The translations under genes and the position numbers were made by a program. A DNA stretch of 64,000 nt from Gordonia sp. 'Campus' (GTDB taxonomy: Bacteria > Actinomycetota > Actinomycetes > Mycobacteriales > Mycobacteriaceae), in the NCBI RefSeq assembly GCF_022206305.1, contig NZ_JAKOIW010000007.1, positions 186,001 to 250,000 on the forward strand, given 5' to 3'. The notes beneath the pieces were generated by a model. That model worked only from the letters and a program-made list of their open reading frames with translations, did no database searches and was not told the origin of the DNA. Below are positions 1 to 10,406 of the stretch, in pieces (the first letter of the stretch is position 1; every line of letters begins with the position of its first letter).

Positions 1-2
1 CC

Positions 3-290
3 CGCATCTCCGTCATGGGTGGACCGCAGGCCGCGGACACGCTGGGCACGGTGCGGCGCAACCAGATCGAGCGATCCGGGCAGGAGTGGGCGGCCGACGA
101 CGAGGAGGCGTTCAAGGCGCCGATCCGCGAACAGTTCGAGCGTCAGTCCGACGCCTACTATTCGACGGCTCGCCTCTGGGACGACGGCATCGTCGATCCA
201 GCCCAGACCCGGACCCTGCTCGGACTCGCGCTCGAGACCGCCCGGTATGCGCCGCTCGCCGAGCCGCGCTACGGCGTCTTCCGGATGTGA
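3..290 (+). CDS. accD1: Acyl-CoA carboxylase beta (carboxyltransferase) subunit, C-terminal fragment
   Basis: The gene enters from the left edge; only the last 95 residues are present. They begin [15 protein letters not shown], the conserved C-terminal stretch of acyl-CoA carboxyltransferase beta subunits, and end with the usual LGLALETAR helix. The subunit transfers carboxyl from biotin to an acyl-CoA. Because the next gene is the biotinylated alpha subunit and the operon continues with fadE, maoC and citE homologues, the likely substrate is 3-methylcrotonyl-CoA, as for mycobacterial AccD1-AccA1. The substrate is inference from context; the family call is firm. The start lies outside the window. 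Confidence 0.9.
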   Translation, partial: RISVMGGPQAADTLGTVRRNQIERSGQEWAADDEEAFKAPIREQFERQSDAYYSTARLWDDGIVDPAQTRTLLGLALETARYAPLAEPRYGVFRM

Positions 291-311
291 ACCCCGACCA
301 TGTGGAGCCCC

Positions 312-339
312 GATCCGGTGAACCCGATCCGGTGAACCC
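312..339. repeat. 14-bp tandem duplication between accD1 and accA1
   Basis: The 14-mer GATCCGGTGAACCC occurs twice head to tail in the 85-bp gap between the two carboxylase genes. It contains no start or ribosome binding site for accA1, whose GGAGG lies further downstream at 362-366. It looks like a slippage duplication in a spacer. Confidence 0.7.
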
Positions 340-375
340 CGACCACCCCTACCGCCGACCCGGAGGACCCCGACC

Positions 376-2487
376 GTGAGTACCAGAGCCATTCGCAGCG
401 TCCTGGTGGCCAATCGTGGCGAGATCGCCTGTCGCGTCATCGACACACTGCGACGCATGGGCATCCGTAGCATCGCGGTGTACTCCGATGCCGATGCGAA
501 CGCCCGCCACGTTCGCGAAGCCGACGTCGCGGTACGCATCGGACCCGCCGCCGCGACGCAGAGCTACCTCGACATCGATGCCGTGGTCGACGCGGCCCGT
601 CGGACCGGCGCCGACGCCGTCCACCCGGGTTACGGATTCCTCTCCGAGAACCAGGGATTCGCGGCCGCACTCGACGACGCGGGCATCATCTTCATCGGTC
701 CACCGGCCGAGGCCATCGCGACGATGGGCGACAAGATCACCGCCCGGGCGGCGGTCACCGCTCGCGGAGTCCCGGTGGTCCCCGGGTTGTCCCGCCCGGG
801 GCTGTCGGACGACGACCTGATCGCCGCGGCCCCCGACATCGGATTCCCGGTGCTCATCAAGCCGAGCGCGGGCGGCGGCGGCAAGGGCATGCACCGTGTC
901 GAGGACCCGGCGGGCCTGCCCGCCGCCCTGCAGCGTGCGCGGCGCGAGGCCGCCGCAGCGTTCGGCGACGATGCCCTGTTCCTGGAGCACTTCGTCGACA
1001 CGCCGCGGCACATCGAGGTGCAGGTGCTCGCCGATCAGCACGGCAACACCGTCCACCTCGGCGAACGTGAGTGCTCGCTGCAGCGGCGCCACCAGAAGGT
1101 CATCGAGGAGGCGCCCTCGGCGCTGCTCGACGCCGACACACGTGCCCGCATCGGCGAGGCGGCCTGCGATGCAGCTCGGAGCGTCGGCTACACGGGTGCG
1201 GGAACCGTCGAGTTCATCGTGTCCGCGCACCGGCCCGACGAGTTCTTCTTCATGGAGATGAACACCCGGCTCCAGGTCGAACATCCGGTGACCGAGCTGG
1301 TCACCGGCGTGGACCTGGTGGAGCAGCAGATCCGCGTCGCGCGGGGAGAGGTCCTGGGCCTCGAGCAGGACTCGATCACCCTCACCGGACACGCTGTCGA
1401 GGCACGCGTCTACGCCGAGGACCCGGCCCGCGGGTTCCTGCCGACCGGCGGAACCATCGAGCACCTCGTGCATCCGGACACCGCTCCGGGCAGCGGTGTG
1501 CGCGTCGATTCGGCGATGATCGACGGTCTCCGCGTCGGTAGCGACTACGACCCCATGCTCGCCAAGGTGATCGCATACGGCACCGACCGTGAGGAGGCGC
1601 TCGAACGGCTCGACCAGGCGCTCGCCCACACCCGGGTCCTCGGCGTCGTCACCAACATCGACTTCTGTCGGTTCGTTCTCCGTCGGCCGGAGGTGATCGA
1701 GGCCCGACTCGACACCGAGCTCCTGGATCGTCTGGTCGCCGAGTACGTCGACCCCGAACCGGCGCCGGAGGCGCTGGCGCTCGTCGGACTCGCGCGTATC
1801 GGCACGCGTGACCCCGGTGACGTCTGGTCGTCGGCCGTCGGATGGCGCGTGGGCCCCGCCGCGCCGGTGGTCACGCGGCTGGTCGGCGACGGGCGGCACT
1901 GGACGGTCGCCATCCATGTCGATCACGCCGACGCACAGTCGATCTCGGGCACCGCGACCGTCACCCACGAGGACGCCGATGACGGCGGGTCGCCGACCTG
2001 GAGCGCACACGTGGTCTACCTGCCCACGCCGCCCGGCGGAGCCCGCGACTCCGACCGGCTCATCGTCGACGGGGTGAGCCAGTCGTGGTCGAGCACCCGC
2101 GTCGGCGAGAGCTGGTGGGTCGCCGGGCCCTCGGGCACGTCGGTCATCGACCTCGCGCGACCGCTGCTCGACGAGGCGGCCGGCGATCACGCCGGCGAGA
2201 TCACCAGTCCGATGCCCGGCACGGTGGTCGCGGTGTCGTCGGCCACCGGCGACCGGGTCTCGGCCGGTCAGCCGATCGTCGTCGTCGAGGCCATGAAGAT
2301 GGAACACTCGCTCACCGCGCCGGTCGACGGCACCGTCGACATCTCCGTCGCGGTCGGGGACAAGGTCGACGCGGGGCAGACCCTCGCCGTCGTCACCGCC
2401 GACACGCCCACCGATCCCGGCAGCGGGCAGCCGGCCGCGGAACCCGAGGACGATGTCCGGGTGGGGAATGCGCCCGCACGATCCTGA
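376..2487 (+). CDS. accA1: Acyl-CoA (probably 3-methylcrotonyl-CoA) carboxylase alpha subunit
   Basis: A 703-residue biotin carboxylase plus biotin carboxyl carrier protein. The biotin carboxylase N-domain (about 8-120) is followed by an ATP-grasp domain with GGGGKGMH near 167, [10 protein letters not shown] near 232 and [15 protein letters not shown] near 293. The C-terminal biotinyl domain carries EAMKMEH with biotin-accepting Lys641. It carboxylates biotin with bicarbonate and ATP, then hands the carboxyl to the AccD1 partner. The GTG start at 376 sits 9 nt after GGAGG (362-366). The gene lies between accD1 and an acyl-CoA dehydrogenase, matching the mycobacterial accD1-accA1-fadE19 order, which supports leucine catabolism. 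A propionyl- or acetyl-CoA role is possible but less favoured by context. Confidence 0.93.
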   Translation: MSTRAIRSVLVANRGEIACRVIDTLRRMGIRSIAVYSDADANARHVREADVAVRIGPAAATQSYLDIDAVVDAARRTGADAVHPGYGFLSENQGFAAALDDAGIIFIGPPAEAIATMGDKITARAAVTARGVPVVPGLSRPGLSDDDLIAAAPDIGFPVLIKPSAGGGGKGMHRVEDPAGLPAALQRARREAAAAFGDDALFLEHFVDTPRHIEVQVLADQHGNTVHLGERECSLQRRHQKVIEEAPSALLDADTRARIGEAACDAARSVGYTGAGTVEFIVSAHRPDEFFFMEMNTRLQVEHPVTELVTGVDLVEQQIRVARGEVLGLEQDSITLTGHAVEARVYAEDPARGFLPTGGTIEHLVHPDTAPGSGVRVDSAMIDGLRVGSDYDPMLAKVIAYGTDREEALERLDQALAHTRVLGVVTNIDFCRFVLRRPEVIEARLDTELLDRLVAEYVDPEPAPEALALVGLARIGTRDPGDVWSSAVGWRVGPAAPVVTRLVGDGRHWTVAIHVDHADAQSISGTATVTHEDADDGGSPTWSAHVVYLPTPPGGARDSDRLIVDGVSQSWSSTRVGESWWVAGPSGTSVIDLARPLLDEAAGDHAGEITSPMPGTVVAVSSATGDRVSAGQPIVVVEAMKMEHSLTAPVDGTVDISVAVGDKVDAGQTLAVVTADTPTDPGSGQPAAEPEDDVRVGNAPARS

Positions 2488-2529
2488 CGACACCACCAGC
2501 TCAACGACCGACTGACCAGAAGGATCCTG

Positions 2530-3675
2530 ATGGAACTCACCCAGGAGTACACCGACCTCATCGACACGGTCCGCGACTTCGCGCAGACCGTCGTGGCGCC
2601 GGTGGCCGCGAAACACGATGCCGAACACACCTTCCCGTACGAGGTGATCGCCCAGATGGGCAAGATGGGTCTCTTCGGCCTGCCCTTCGACGAGGAGTAC
2701 GGCGGTATGGGAGGCGACTACTTCGCCTTGTCGCTGGCCCTGGAGGAACTCGGCAAGGTCGACCAGTCGGTTGCCATCACCCTCGAGGCCGGCGTGAGCC
2801 TGGGCGCGATGCCGATCTACCGCTTCGGCACCGAGGAGCAGAAACAGCAATACCTTCCCGAACTCACCGCGGGTACGGCACTCGCCGGCTTCGGACTGAC
2901 CGAACCCGGCGCAGGCAGCGATGCGGGGGCCACCGCGACCACCGCCCGCGACGACGGTGATTCCTGGATCATCAACGGCGGCAAGCAGTTCATCACCAAC
3001 TCCGGTACCGACATCACGTCGCTGGTCACCGTCACCGCCGTCACCGGTGTGCAGGAGAACGGCAAGAAGGAGATCAGCACCATCATCGTGCCCTCGGGCA
3101 CACCGGGTTTCACGGTGGAACCGGCCTACAACAAGGTCGGATGGAATGCCTCCGACACCCATCCGCTCACCTTCGCCGACGTCCGCGTGCCGAAGGAGAA
3201 CCTCCTCGGCGTGCGTGGGCGCGGGTACGCCAACTTCCTGTCCATCCTCGACGAGGGTCGCATCGCGATCGCCGCCCTGGCGACCGGCGTGGCCCAGGGG
3301 TGTGTCGACGAGAGCGTGAAGTACGCCAAGGAACGCCAGTCCTTCGGCAAACCGATCGGCCAGTACCAGTCGGTGTCCTTCGCGATCGCCCGCATGGAGG
3401 CCCGCGCCCATGTCGCCCGCACCGCCTACTACGACGCCGCCGCGAAAATGCTCGCGGGCAAGCCCTTCAAGAAAGAGGCGTCGATCGCCAAGATGATCGC
3501 GAGCGAGGCCGCGATGGACAACGCGCGCATGGCAACCCAGATCCACGGCGGCTACGGGTTCATGAACGACTATCCCGTCGCCCGGCACTACCGGGACTCC
3601 AAGATCCTCGAGATCGGCGAGGGCACCACCGAGGTCCAGCTGATGCTCATCGCGCGCGAGCTGGGGTTCGCATGA
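2530..3675 (+). CDS. Acyl-CoA dehydrogenase, short/branched-chain type (FadE19-like)
   Basis: A 381-residue FAD-dependent acyl-CoA dehydrogenase of normal length with start ATG 2530 after AGAAGGAT. FGLTEPGAGSDAG near 120 and the C-terminal IHGGYGFMNDYPVARHYRD and GEGTTEVQ blocks are family signatures. Glu364 in GEGT is at the usual catalytic-base position of short/medium-chain enzymes. Isovaleryl-CoA dehydrogenases instead lack this Glu and use one in a preceding helix (their LDLERL), where this protein has DEGR. The residues therefore suggest a 2-methylbutyryl/isobutyryl/short-chain enzyme, although the operon suggests the leucine pathway. Its stop overlaps the next start (ATGA). Confidence 0.88.
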   Translation: MELTQEYTDLIDTVRDFAQTVVAPVAAKHDAEHTFPYEVIAQMGKMGLFGLPFDEEYGGMGGDYFALSLALEELGKVDQSVAITLEAGVSLGAMPIYRFGTEEQKQQYLPELTAGTALAGFGLTEPGAGSDAGATATTARDDGDSWIINGGKQFITNSGTDITSLVTVTAVTGVQENGKKEISTIIVPSGTPGFTVEPAYNKVGWNASDTHPLTFADVRVPKENLLGVRGRGYANFLSILDEGRIAIAALATGVAQGCVDESVKYAKERQSFGKPIGQYQSVSFAIARMEARAHVARTAYYDAAAKMLAGKPFKKEASIAKMIASEAAMDNARMATQIHGGYGFMNDYPVARHYRDSKILEIGEGTTEVQLMLIARELGFA

Positions 3676-4181
3676 CCGACGACGACACCCGGCGGGCGGC
3701 GGAGCAACCCCGGATCACCCAGCGCGGGCTGTGGTTCGAGGAGTTCACCGAGGGCACGATCTACGAGCACCGCCCCGGCCGCACCGTCACCGAAGCCGAC
3801 AATGTCTTGTTCACGACGCTGACGATGAACACCCAGGCACTGCACCTCGACGCCGCGTGGTCGGCCGAGCAGCCGGGGTTCGGCGGTCAGCGACTGATCA
3901 ATTCGATGTTCACCCTGTCCACCATCGTCGGGTTGTCGGTGTCGCAGCTGACGCAGGGCACCCTCGTCGCGAACCTCGGGTTCAGCGAGGTCGCGTTCCC
4001 CGCCCCGCTCTTCGCCGGGGACACCCTCTACGCCGAGACCGAGTGCACGGGTAAACGCGAATCGCGGTCCCGCCCGGGGGAGGGCGTGGTCAACTTGACC
4101 CACATCGGACGCAACCAGCACGGCGAGGTGGTCGCGCGGGCCGCACGCGCGACGCTGGTGCGCAAGCAACGGACGGAGTGA
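3672..4181 (+). CDS. MaoC-family hotdog enoyl-CoA hydratase (Rv2499c-like)
   Basis: A 169-residue single-hotdog protein. The ATG at 3672 overlaps the preceding stop in ATGA, so translation is probably coupled. The N-terminal GLWFEEFTEGTIYEHRPGRT, followed by TEADNVLFTTLTMNTQALHLD, is characteristic of MaoC dehydratases, with the hydratase Asp/His in the T-x-N-x-QxLHxD region. Between fadE and citE it would hydrate an unsaturated acyl-CoA such as 3-methylglutaconyl-CoA or mesaconyl-CoA. The exact substrate is inferred from operon position. Upstream in-frame extension would run antiparallel to fadE coding signal and was rejected. Confidence 0.85.
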   Translation: MTDDDTRRAAEQPRITQRGLWFEEFTEGTIYEHRPGRTVTEADNVLFTTLTMNTQALHLDAAWSAEQPGFGGQRLINSMFTLSTIVGLSVSQLTQGTLVANLGFSEVAFPAPLFAGDTLYAETECTGKRESRSRPGEGVVNLTHIGRNQHGEVVARAARATLVRKQRTE

Positions 4182-4186
4182 CGACG

Positions 4187-5110
4187 ATGTTCTTCGAGGA
4201 CCCGGCGCCGGGCCCGGTCAATGCCGGCCGGCAGTCGGCGGGACCGCAACCGACGAACGCATGGCTGCCCCCCGGGCCCGCACTGCTGTTCTGCCCGGCC
4301 GACCGTCCGGAGCGCTACCAGAAGGCGCTCGACCGGGCCGACGTGGTCATCATCGACCTCGAGGACGCGGTCTCCCCGGCCAACCGTGCGCAGGCACGCG
4401 AGGCCCTCGTCAACCATCCCGTGGACCCGGACCGGACCATCGTGCGGATCAACCCGGCGGGTACCGGTGACTACCGCCGTGACCTCGCCGCGGTCGCCGA
4501 GACGAACTATCGGGTCGTCATGCAGGCCAAGGCCGAGGACGTGTCGTCGATCCTCGACACCGCGTTCCAGACGATCGCGCTGATCGAGACGCCACTCGGT
4601 GCGACGCGCGCCCGCGACATCGCCGCGACGTCCAACTGCATCGGACTCATGTGGGGCGCCGAGGACCTCGTCGCCGGACTGGGCGGCACCTCGAGCCGGT
4701 TCGGCCCGGAGGAGTCCCGTCCCGGCCAGTACCGCGACGTCGCGAGCTGGGTGCGATCGATGGTCCGGATCGCCGCCGCGGCGTACGGCAAGTTCGCCGT
4801 CGACTCGGTGCACCTCGACATCGACGACGTCGACGGCCTCGTCGCCGAGGTCCGGGACGCGGTGGCGCTGGGCTACACCGCGACCGCATGTATCCACCCC
4901 TCGCAGGTCGATCACATCCGGAACGGCTACCGACCGTCGGACGAGGCGGTCGAGTGGGCCCGCAAGGTCCTCGACGGCGCCACCGAACACGCCGGCGGCG
5001 TGTTCAGTCTCGACGGACAGATGATCGACGGACCCGTCCTGCGGCAGGCCGAGGTGGTGCTGTCCCGCGTGGGCGTCGGGCGAACCGACCCGACATCCGA
5101 ACTCGACTGA
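4187..5110 (+). CDS. citE: CitE-like HpcH/HpaI aldolase-family acyl-CoA lyase (Rv2498c-like)
   Basis: About 307 residues of the CitE/HpcH TIM-barrel family. [15 protein letters not shown] and [15 protein letters not shown] are the conserved substrate and Mg2+-binding blocks, and ACIHPSQV is the typical C-terminal motif. No citrate lyase alpha or gamma genes are nearby, so it is not part of a citrate lyase complex. The mycobacterial counterpart is described as cleaving HMG-CoA and itamalyl-CoA-type substrates, which fits a leucine operon that ends with acetoacetyl-CoA synthetase. I chose ATG 4187 because GGAG lies 8 nt upstream. A GTG at 4178 overlapping the previous stop is the alternative and would add three residues. 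Confidence 0.85.
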   Translation: MFFEDPAPGPVNAGRQSAGPQPTNAWLPPGPALLFCPADRPERYQKALDRADVVIIDLEDAVSPANRAQAREALVNHPVDPDRTIVRINPAGTGDYRRDLAAVAETNYRVVMQAKAEDVSSILDTAFQTIALIETPLGATRARDIAATSNCIGLMWGAEDLVAGLGGTSSRFGPEESRPGQYRDVASWVRSMVRIAAAAYGKFAVDSVHLDIDDVDGLVAEVRDAVALGYTATACIHPSQVDHIRNGYRPSDEAVEWARKVLDGATEHAGGVFSLDGQMIDGPVLRQAEVVLSRVGVGRTDPTSELD

Positions 5111-5162
5111 CATTCCCCGACAATTCATCTGGGCACTTCGCCCCGACAGACCGGAGCACGAC

Positions 5163-6806
5163 ATGAGCACCGACGCTCACCTCAAGCGCGCACACACCCG
5201 AGGAGACGAGACCCCGGCCCTGCTGACCGAGACGATCGGCGCGACCCTCGCGCGCACCGTCGCCGAACACGGCGACCGCACGGCGCTGATCGACGCCGCG
5301 GCGGGCCGCGAGTGGACCTACGACGAGTTCCACCGTGACGTTCGCGCGGTGGCCGCGGGCCTCGTGCGCCTCGGGGTCGCGGTCGGTGATCGTGTCGGTA
5401 TCTGGTCGCCCAACCGGTTCGAGTGGGTGCTGACCCAGTATGCGGCCGCCGAGATCGGCGCCGTCCTGGTCAATCTGAACCCTGCCTACCGTCAGAACGA
5501 GATCGAGTACGCACTCGCGCAGTCGGGTACGAGCGTCGTGCTGACCGCGGAACGGTTCAAGGACTCCGAGTACGCCTCGATGCTCGAGCAGGCGCGACCC
5601 CGGTGCCCGGATCTGCGGGAGGTCGTGCTGTTCGAATCGCCGGAGTGGGCGGTGCTGAGCGCGGAACCCACGCCGGACGAGGCGGCCCGGGTGGCCGAGA
5701 TCGCCGCGTCGTTGTCCGCCGACGACCCGATCAACATCCAATACACCTCCGGCACAACCGGTTTCCCGAAGGGTGCGACGCTGTCGCACCGCAACATCGG
5801 CAACAACGGTTACCTGGTCGGCGAACTCCTCGACTACACCGCCGACGACCGCATCTGTCTGCCGGTGCCCTTCTATCACTGCTTCGGCATGGTGATGGGA
5901 AACCTCGCGGCGACGAGTCATGGTGCGGCCATGGTCATCCCCGCACCTGCCTTCGATCCACGGGCGACCCTCGCCGCGGTGGCCGACCACCGCTGCACCA
6001 GCCTGTACGGGGTGCCGACGATGTTCATCGCCGAGCTCGCCCTGCTCGACGACGGTCTCGACGTCGACCTGTCGTCGCTGCGGACCGGCATAATGGCGGG
6101 GTCGCCGTGCCCCGAGCACGTGATGCGGCAGGTCGTCGAGCGCATGCACATGGGGGAGGTCTCCATCTGTTACGGCATGACCGAGACGTCACCGGTGTCG
6201 ACCCAGACCCGCGTCGACGATCCCCTCGAACTGCGGGTGACGACGGTGGGCCGCGTCGGACCGCACCTCGAGATCAAGGTGGTCGACCCCGCCACCGGTG
6301 AGACCCTGGGCCGCGGCGAGACCGGCGAGTTGTGCACGCGCGGTTACTCGGTCATGACCGGTTACTGGAATCAGCCCGAAAAGACCGCCGAGGCCATCGA
6401 TTCCGACGGCTGGATGCACACCGGCGACCTCGCCGAGATGGACGACACCGGGTACGTGCGGATCACCGGCCGGATCAAGGACATGGTGATCCGCGGTGGC
6501 GAGAACATCTACCCGCGTGAGATCGAGGAATTCCTCTACACCCATCCGGACATCCTCGATGCCCAGGTCATCGGCGTCCCCGACGAGAAGTACGGCGAGG
6601 AACTGATGGCGTGGGTACGCTTGCGCGACCCCGCGACGGAGTTCACCGCGGAGGACCTGCGTGCGTTCGCCGACGGCAAGATCGCCCGCCACAAGATTCC
6701 GCGCTATGTCCACGTCGTCGACGAGTTCCCGATGACGGTCACCGGCAAGGTCCGCAAGGTCGCGATGCGCGACGAGGCCCTGTCGATCCTCGAGCGGTTG
6801 CGATGA
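5163..6806 (+). CDS. AMP-binding fatty acyl-CoA synthetase (FadD35-like)
   Basis: A 547-residue acyl-adenylate/CoA ligase of the ANL family. The P-loop [11 protein letters not shown] starts at Tyr194. [10 protein letters not shown] (A5), TGDLAEMD (A7), [20 protein letters not shown] (A8) and the C-terminal MTVTGKVRK lysine motif (A10) are all intact. It activates a fatty or branched acid as an acyl-AMP and transfers it to CoA. GGAG precedes ATG 5163 by 6 nt. Its stop overlaps the start of the acetoacetyl-CoA synthetase gene (ATGA), so it belongs to the same operon. The acid it activates is not evident from sequence. Confidence 0.88.
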   Translation: MSTDAHLKRAHTRGDETPALLTETIGATLARTVAEHGDRTALIDAAAGREWTYDEFHRDVRAVAAGLVRLGVAVGDRVGIWSPNRFEWVLTQYAAAEIGAVLVNLNPAYRQNEIEYALAQSGTSVVLTAERFKDSEYASMLEQARPRCPDLREVVLFESPEWAVLSAEPTPDEAARVAEIAASLSADDPINIQYTSGTTGFPKGATLSHRNIGNNGYLVGELLDYTADDRICLPVPFYHCFGMVMGNLAATSHGAAMVIPAPAFDPRATLAAVADHRCTSLYGVPTMFIAELALLDDGLDVDLSSLRTGIMAGSPCPEHVMRQVVERMHMGEVSICYGMTETSPVSTQTRVDDPLELRVTTVGRVGPHLEIKVVDPATGETLGRGETGELCTRGYSVMTGYWNQPEKTAEAIDSDGWMHTGDLAEMDDTGYVRITGRIKDMVIRGGENIYPREIEEFLYTHPDILDAQVIGVPDEKYGEELMAWVRLRDPATEFTAEDLRAFADGKIARHKIPRYVHVVDEFPMTVTGKVRKVAMRDEALSILERLR

Positions 6807-8776
6807 GCCGAGCGCAGATCGAGCGGTTCACGCGGTTCGTCGCCGAACGGTTCGATGAAGCTGAACTCGCCTCCGCAGCAACCGATTACCACGATCTGTG
6901 GGAATGGTCGGTCCGCCGGCCCGCACAGTTCTGGCGTGCCGTCTGGGAGTTCTTCGACCTCGACGCGCTGTCGGTGGCCCCCCTCGGAGACGGTGACGAC
7001 GCCGTACTCGCCGATGCCCGGATGCCCGGCGCGCGGTGGTTTCCGGACGTACAGCTGAACTACGTCGACCAGGTTCTGCGTCACGCGTCCCTGCCGGGCG
7101 CCGCGATCATCGGGATCGACGAGTCGGGAGATCGATCCGAGATCGGCTGGTCGGAGCTGCCGGCGCAGGTCGCCGGCCTGGCCTCGACCCTGCGCGCGCA
7201 CGGCGTGGGCTCCGGAGACGTGGTCGCGGCATATCTGCCCGACATCCCCGAAGCCGTCGTCGCCTTCCTCGCCACGGCGTCGCTGGGTGCCATCTGGTCG
7301 GGTTGCGGTCAGGACTACGCGCCGCAGGGCGCGGCCGGTCGGCTCGGTCAGCTCTCGCCCAAGGTGCTGTTCACCGGGGCCGGATACCGCTACAACGGCA
7401 AGTACGTCGACAAGCGTGCCGACAGCAGCGAACTCGCCGCCCTGCTGCCGGGGCTCGCAGCGCACATCACCGTCGGCGCCGCGGACACCGCATCGTCGAC
7501 GATGTCGTACGACGACGCGCTCGAGGGTGATGCGAGCGGGTTCCGGCCGGTGCCCGTGGCCTTCGACCACCCGCTGTGGGTCCTGTTCAGCTCCGGGACC
7601 ACCGGGCGTCCCAAAGGCATCGTCCACGGTCACGGCGGTGTGCTCGTCGAGCATCTCAAGGCCGGTGCGCTGCACGGTGATCTGTCCGACGACGACGTGT
7701 TCTTCTGGCAGACCGCGCTGAGCTGGATGATGTGGAACTACCAGGTCGCCGGATTGCTCTGCGGCGCAACGATCATCTGCTACAGCGGGTCGCCGCTGTA
7801 TCCGGACGCCGATCGGCTCTGGCAGATCGTCGACGATGAGAAGGTCACCTACTTCGGCACCAGTCCCGGACAGCTGCAGGCGTCTCGCAAGGCGGGGCTC
7901 GAACCGGGCCGCACCCATGACCTGAGACCGTTGCGTGCGGTGGGAAGTACCGGATCCTCGCTCGCCGCGGATCTCTTCACCTGGGTGGACGACCATGTCA
8001 AGGCCGGCGTGCCGATCTCGTCGATCAGCGGGGGTACCGACATCGTCTCGGCCTTCGCCGGCGGGTCGATCGGCGTACCGGTGGTGCCCGGCGAGCTGTC
8101 CGTGCGCTATCTCGGTGTCGCGCTGGAGAGTTGGGCTCCCGACACCACGCCGTTGGTGGGTGAGGTGGGTGAGCTCGTCGTCACCGCACCGATGCCGTCA
8201 ATGCCGGTCGGGTTCTGGGACGATCCCGACGGGGCCCGTTACCGGGCAGCGTATTTCGCCCACGAATGGGACGGGGGCGGGACATCGACGAGAGTCGACG
8301 CGCCGGTGTGGCGTCACGGTGACTGGGTGACCGTCACCGAACGCGGGTCGCTCGTCATCCACGGCCGCAGTGATGCGACCCTGAACCGCCACGGGATTCG
8401 GATGGGATCGGCCGACATCTACGAGGTCGTGGAATCCCTCGACGAGATCGCCGAAGCCTTCGTGCTCGGCGTGGACGGGCCCGCCGGTGCGTACTGGATG
8501 CCGTTGTTCGTGACCCTTGTTCCCGGGGCGGTGCTCGACGACGAACTGGTCGCCCGCGTGGCCGGTGCCGTGCGCGACCGGCTGTCGAAACGGCATGTGC
8601 CCGACGAGGTCATCGAGGCGCCGGGAATCCCGCACACTCGCACGGGAAAGAAACTCGAGGTTCCGGTCACGTCGATCCTGGCGGGTCGCACCGAGGTCAA
8701 CATCGATCCGAGAGCCGTCGACGACTACGGGCTCATCGACTGGTACGCCGAACAGGGCCGTTCGCACGCCTGGTGA
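6803..8776 (+). CDS. Acetoacetate-CoA ligase (acetoacetyl-CoA synthetase)
   Basis: A 657-residue ANL enzyme of full length for the family. The N-terminal [20 protein letters not shown] block is typical of acetyl/acetoacetyl-CoA synthetases. The P-loop [10 protein letters not shown] begins at Ser263, followed by [18 protein letters not shown] and [14 protein letters not shown], hallmarks of acetoacetyl-CoA synthetase. [18 protein letters not shown] and [11 protein letters not shown] give the C-terminal domain. It converts acetoacetate, ATP and CoA to acetoacetyl-CoA. HMG-CoA cleavage by the CitE homologue would release free acetoacetate, so this gene closes the pathway. The ATG overlaps the previous stop by 4 nt. 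Confidence 0.92.
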   Translation: MSRAQIERFTRFVAERFDEAELASAATDYHDLWEWSVRRPAQFWRAVWEFFDLDALSVAPLGDGDDAVLADARMPGARWFPDVQLNYVDQVLRHASLPGAAIIGIDESGDRSEIGWSELPAQVAGLASTLRAHGVGSGDVVAAYLPDIPEAVVAFLATASLGAIWSGCGQDYAPQGAAGRLGQLSPKVLFTGAGYRYNGKYVDKRADSSELAALLPGLAAHITVGAADTASSTMSYDDALEGDASGFRPVPVAFDHPLWVLFSSGTTGRPKGIVHGHGGVLVEHLKAGALHGDLSDDDVFFWQTALSWMMWNYQVAGLLCGATIICYSGSPLYPDADRLWQIVDDEKVTYFGTSPGQLQASRKAGLEPGRTHDLRPLRAVGSTGSSLAADLFTWVDDHVKAGVPISSISGGTDIVSAFAGGSIGVPVVPGELSVRYLGVALESWAPDTTPLVGEVGELVVTAPMPSMPVGFWDDPDGARYRAAYFAHEWDGGGTSTRVDAPVWRHGDWVTVTERGSLVIHGRSDATLNRHGIRMGSADIYEVVESLDEIAEAFVLGVDGPAGAYWMPLFVTLVPGAVLDDELVARVAGAVRDRLSKRHVPDEVIEAPGIPHTRTGKKLEVPVTSILAGRTEVNIDPRAVDDYGLIDWYAEQGRSHAW

Positions 8777-8902
8777 TACGCCGGTCGTCCGGTCGCCGGA
8801 TGCCGGTACGGTGGGGGACTCCAGACACGGGGATCGGCGCGATCGCCGCGTGCGCCTGCGGCAGTTGTGCAACTCTCGGGCCGAGGCGCCGGCCATGTGT
8901 AC

Positions 8903-8908
8903 TAGCGT
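8903..8908 (+). promoter_or_regulatory. Putative -10 element upstream of the DUF5336 gene
   Basis: TAGCGT matches the actinobacterial TANNNT -10 pattern and would start transcription about 90 nt upstream of ATG 9007. No convincing -35 was found. The rest of the 230-bp gap (8777-9006) shows no gene. Confidence 0.35.
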
Positions 8909-9006
8909 GGGCCGGGAGTTCTGCGCTCGTGGGGGCGACGGCAGACGCCGTCACCTCGACCGCGACCCGCTGATCCTGACCGACCCGACCCGACCAGGAG
9001 ATCGCC

Positions 9007-10272
9007 ATGACCTATCCACCCGGGGGCTACGGGCAGCAGCCCGAGTCCGGCCAGTCCTACGGCCAGTACGGCAACCCGTCGGGTTACCCGCAGGCCGGCG
9101 CCCACAACACCGGACCGCACGTCACGCCTTCCTCCGGCACCGAGCAGTACGGGCAGTACGGCCAGCAGGGGCAGTACGGACAGCAGGGCTACGGCCAGCA
9201 GTACGGACAGAGCGGCCAGACCTACGGTCAGGGACAGCAGGGCTACGGCCAGAACCCGGCACAGGGCTACGGCCAGCCCGGCTCCGCGCCGCAGGGCTAC
9301 GGACAGCAGGACAGTGGTCAGCAGGCTGCCGGTCAGCAGGCCGCCGGTCAGCCCGGGTACGGACAGTCCGGTTACGGTCAGCCGGCCCAGGGGCAGCAGG
9401 GTTACGGCCAGTACGGCTACCCGCAGCAACCGGCCAAGACCCCCGGCCAGGGACTGCCGGCGATCACGCCGACGCTTCTCGCCGCGGCGATCGGGGCCTT
9501 CGGCCTCATCGTGCTGTTCGGCGGCTTCCTGTCGGCTGCCGAGAGCTATGACTTCGCACTCAAACTCTTCCAGACCCAGTACAACGCGCCGTACGCGCTG
9601 ATGAGCGTCGCCGGGGTCCTGGCACTGCTGTCGATCATCCCGGGCGTGAAGGTCCCGGCCGCGCCGATCGTGGCGTCGCTGACGATCCCGGCCTTCTTGA
9701 TCACGCTGTTCCAGTTCCTCAACATCGACGACAACGGTGCCGGCGCGATCGTGTTGCTCATCTTCACGCTCCTGTCCGCGGTTCTCGCAGTGGTGTGGTT
9801 GCTGACCGACGCGGGCATCATCAAGGTCGCGCCTGCTGTGGGCACGGCCGCGGCGATCAATCCCGCCAGCTCGGTCCCCGCCCAGGCCGATACGACCGGG
9901 AGCCAGCAGGCGGGTGGTTACGGCGACGCGCAGACCACCGGTTACGGCACCGGCGCCGGCACCGGGCAGTCGCAGTACGGTCAGCAGGCGTCGTCGAACT
10001 ACGACCCGTCGGCCTACGCACAGTCGTCGGGCGCTTCGTCCTCCGGCTACGGCAGCGGCGCGGGCGAGTCCTCGGCATCGACCGGCCAGTCCACCGCGTC
10101 GGCCTCCGGGCACGGTGAATCGGGATACGGCGACTACCGGCCCGGCCAGTACGGCGCAGGGGCATCCGGCCCCGGTGCGTCGTCGACCCCGTCGGCGCCC
10201 GACACCCCGACCGGTGACCACTCGACCACGGTGTTCCAGAAGCCCGAACCGCCCACGAGCAGCGGTAGCTGA
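9007..10272 (+). CDS. DUF5336 membrane protein with YGQ-rich tails (Rv0954/34-kDa antigen-like)
   Basis: 421 residues. Residues 1-150 are a low-complexity region of GYGQQ/YGQ repeats. They are followed by four predicted membrane segments (about 155-280: [75 protein letters not shown]) and a second Gly/Ser/Gln/Tyr-rich tail of about 120 residues. The architecture and the following perM, purN and purH genes match mycobacterial Rv0954 (34-kDa antigenic protein family). A ribosome binding site (CAGGAGAT) precedes ATG 9007. Function is unknown; an envelope or cell-division role has been suggested for the neighbourhood. A hairpin terminator follows. Confidence 0.85.
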   Translation: MTYPPGGYGQQPESGQSYGQYGNPSGYPQAGAHNTGPHVTPSSGTEQYGQYGQQGQYGQQGYGQQYGQSGQTYGQGQQGYGQNPAQGYGQPGSAPQGYGQQDSGQQAAGQQAAGQPGYGQSGYGQPAQGQQGYGQYGYPQQPAKTPGQGLPAITPTLLAAAIGAFGLIVLFGGFLSAAESYDFALKLFQTQYNAPYALMSVAGVLALLSIIPGVKVPAAPIVASLTIPAFLITLFQFLNIDDNGAGAIVLLIFTLLSAVLAVVWLLTDAGIIKVAPAVGTAAAINPASSVPAQADTTGSQQAGGYGDAQTTGYGTGAGTGQSQYGQQASSNYDPSAYAQSSGASSSGYGSGAGESSASTGQSTASASGHGESGYGDYRPGQYGAGASGPGASSTPSAPDTPTGDHSTTVFQKPEPPTSSGS

Positions 10273-10281
10273 CGCTCTTCC

Positions 10282-10317
10282 ACGGTGCCCCGTCGACTCC
10301 GGTCGGCGGGGCACCGT
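10282..10317 (+). terminator. Hairpin terminator after the DUF5336 gene
   Basis: ACGGTGCCCCG (10282-10292) pairs perfectly with CGGGGCACCGT (10307-10317) around a 14-nt loop, 9 bp after the stop. There is no clear U-tract, as is common in actinobacteria. Confidence 0.7.
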
Positions 10318-10406
10318 CGTGTGTCGGGGCGTGACCTCACTCGCTTTCGCCCGTCGCTCGGCGCGTCTGCGACAGGCTCGGCCGGACCCGTGTCACGCTC
10401 ATACCG

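Noticed and set aside
349..3588. A 1079-codon open frame on the minus strand antisense to accA1 and fadE
   Set aside because: GC-rich codon bias in the true + strand genes keeps the opposite frame open. The product is a run of Gly/Arg/Asp/Val without domains.
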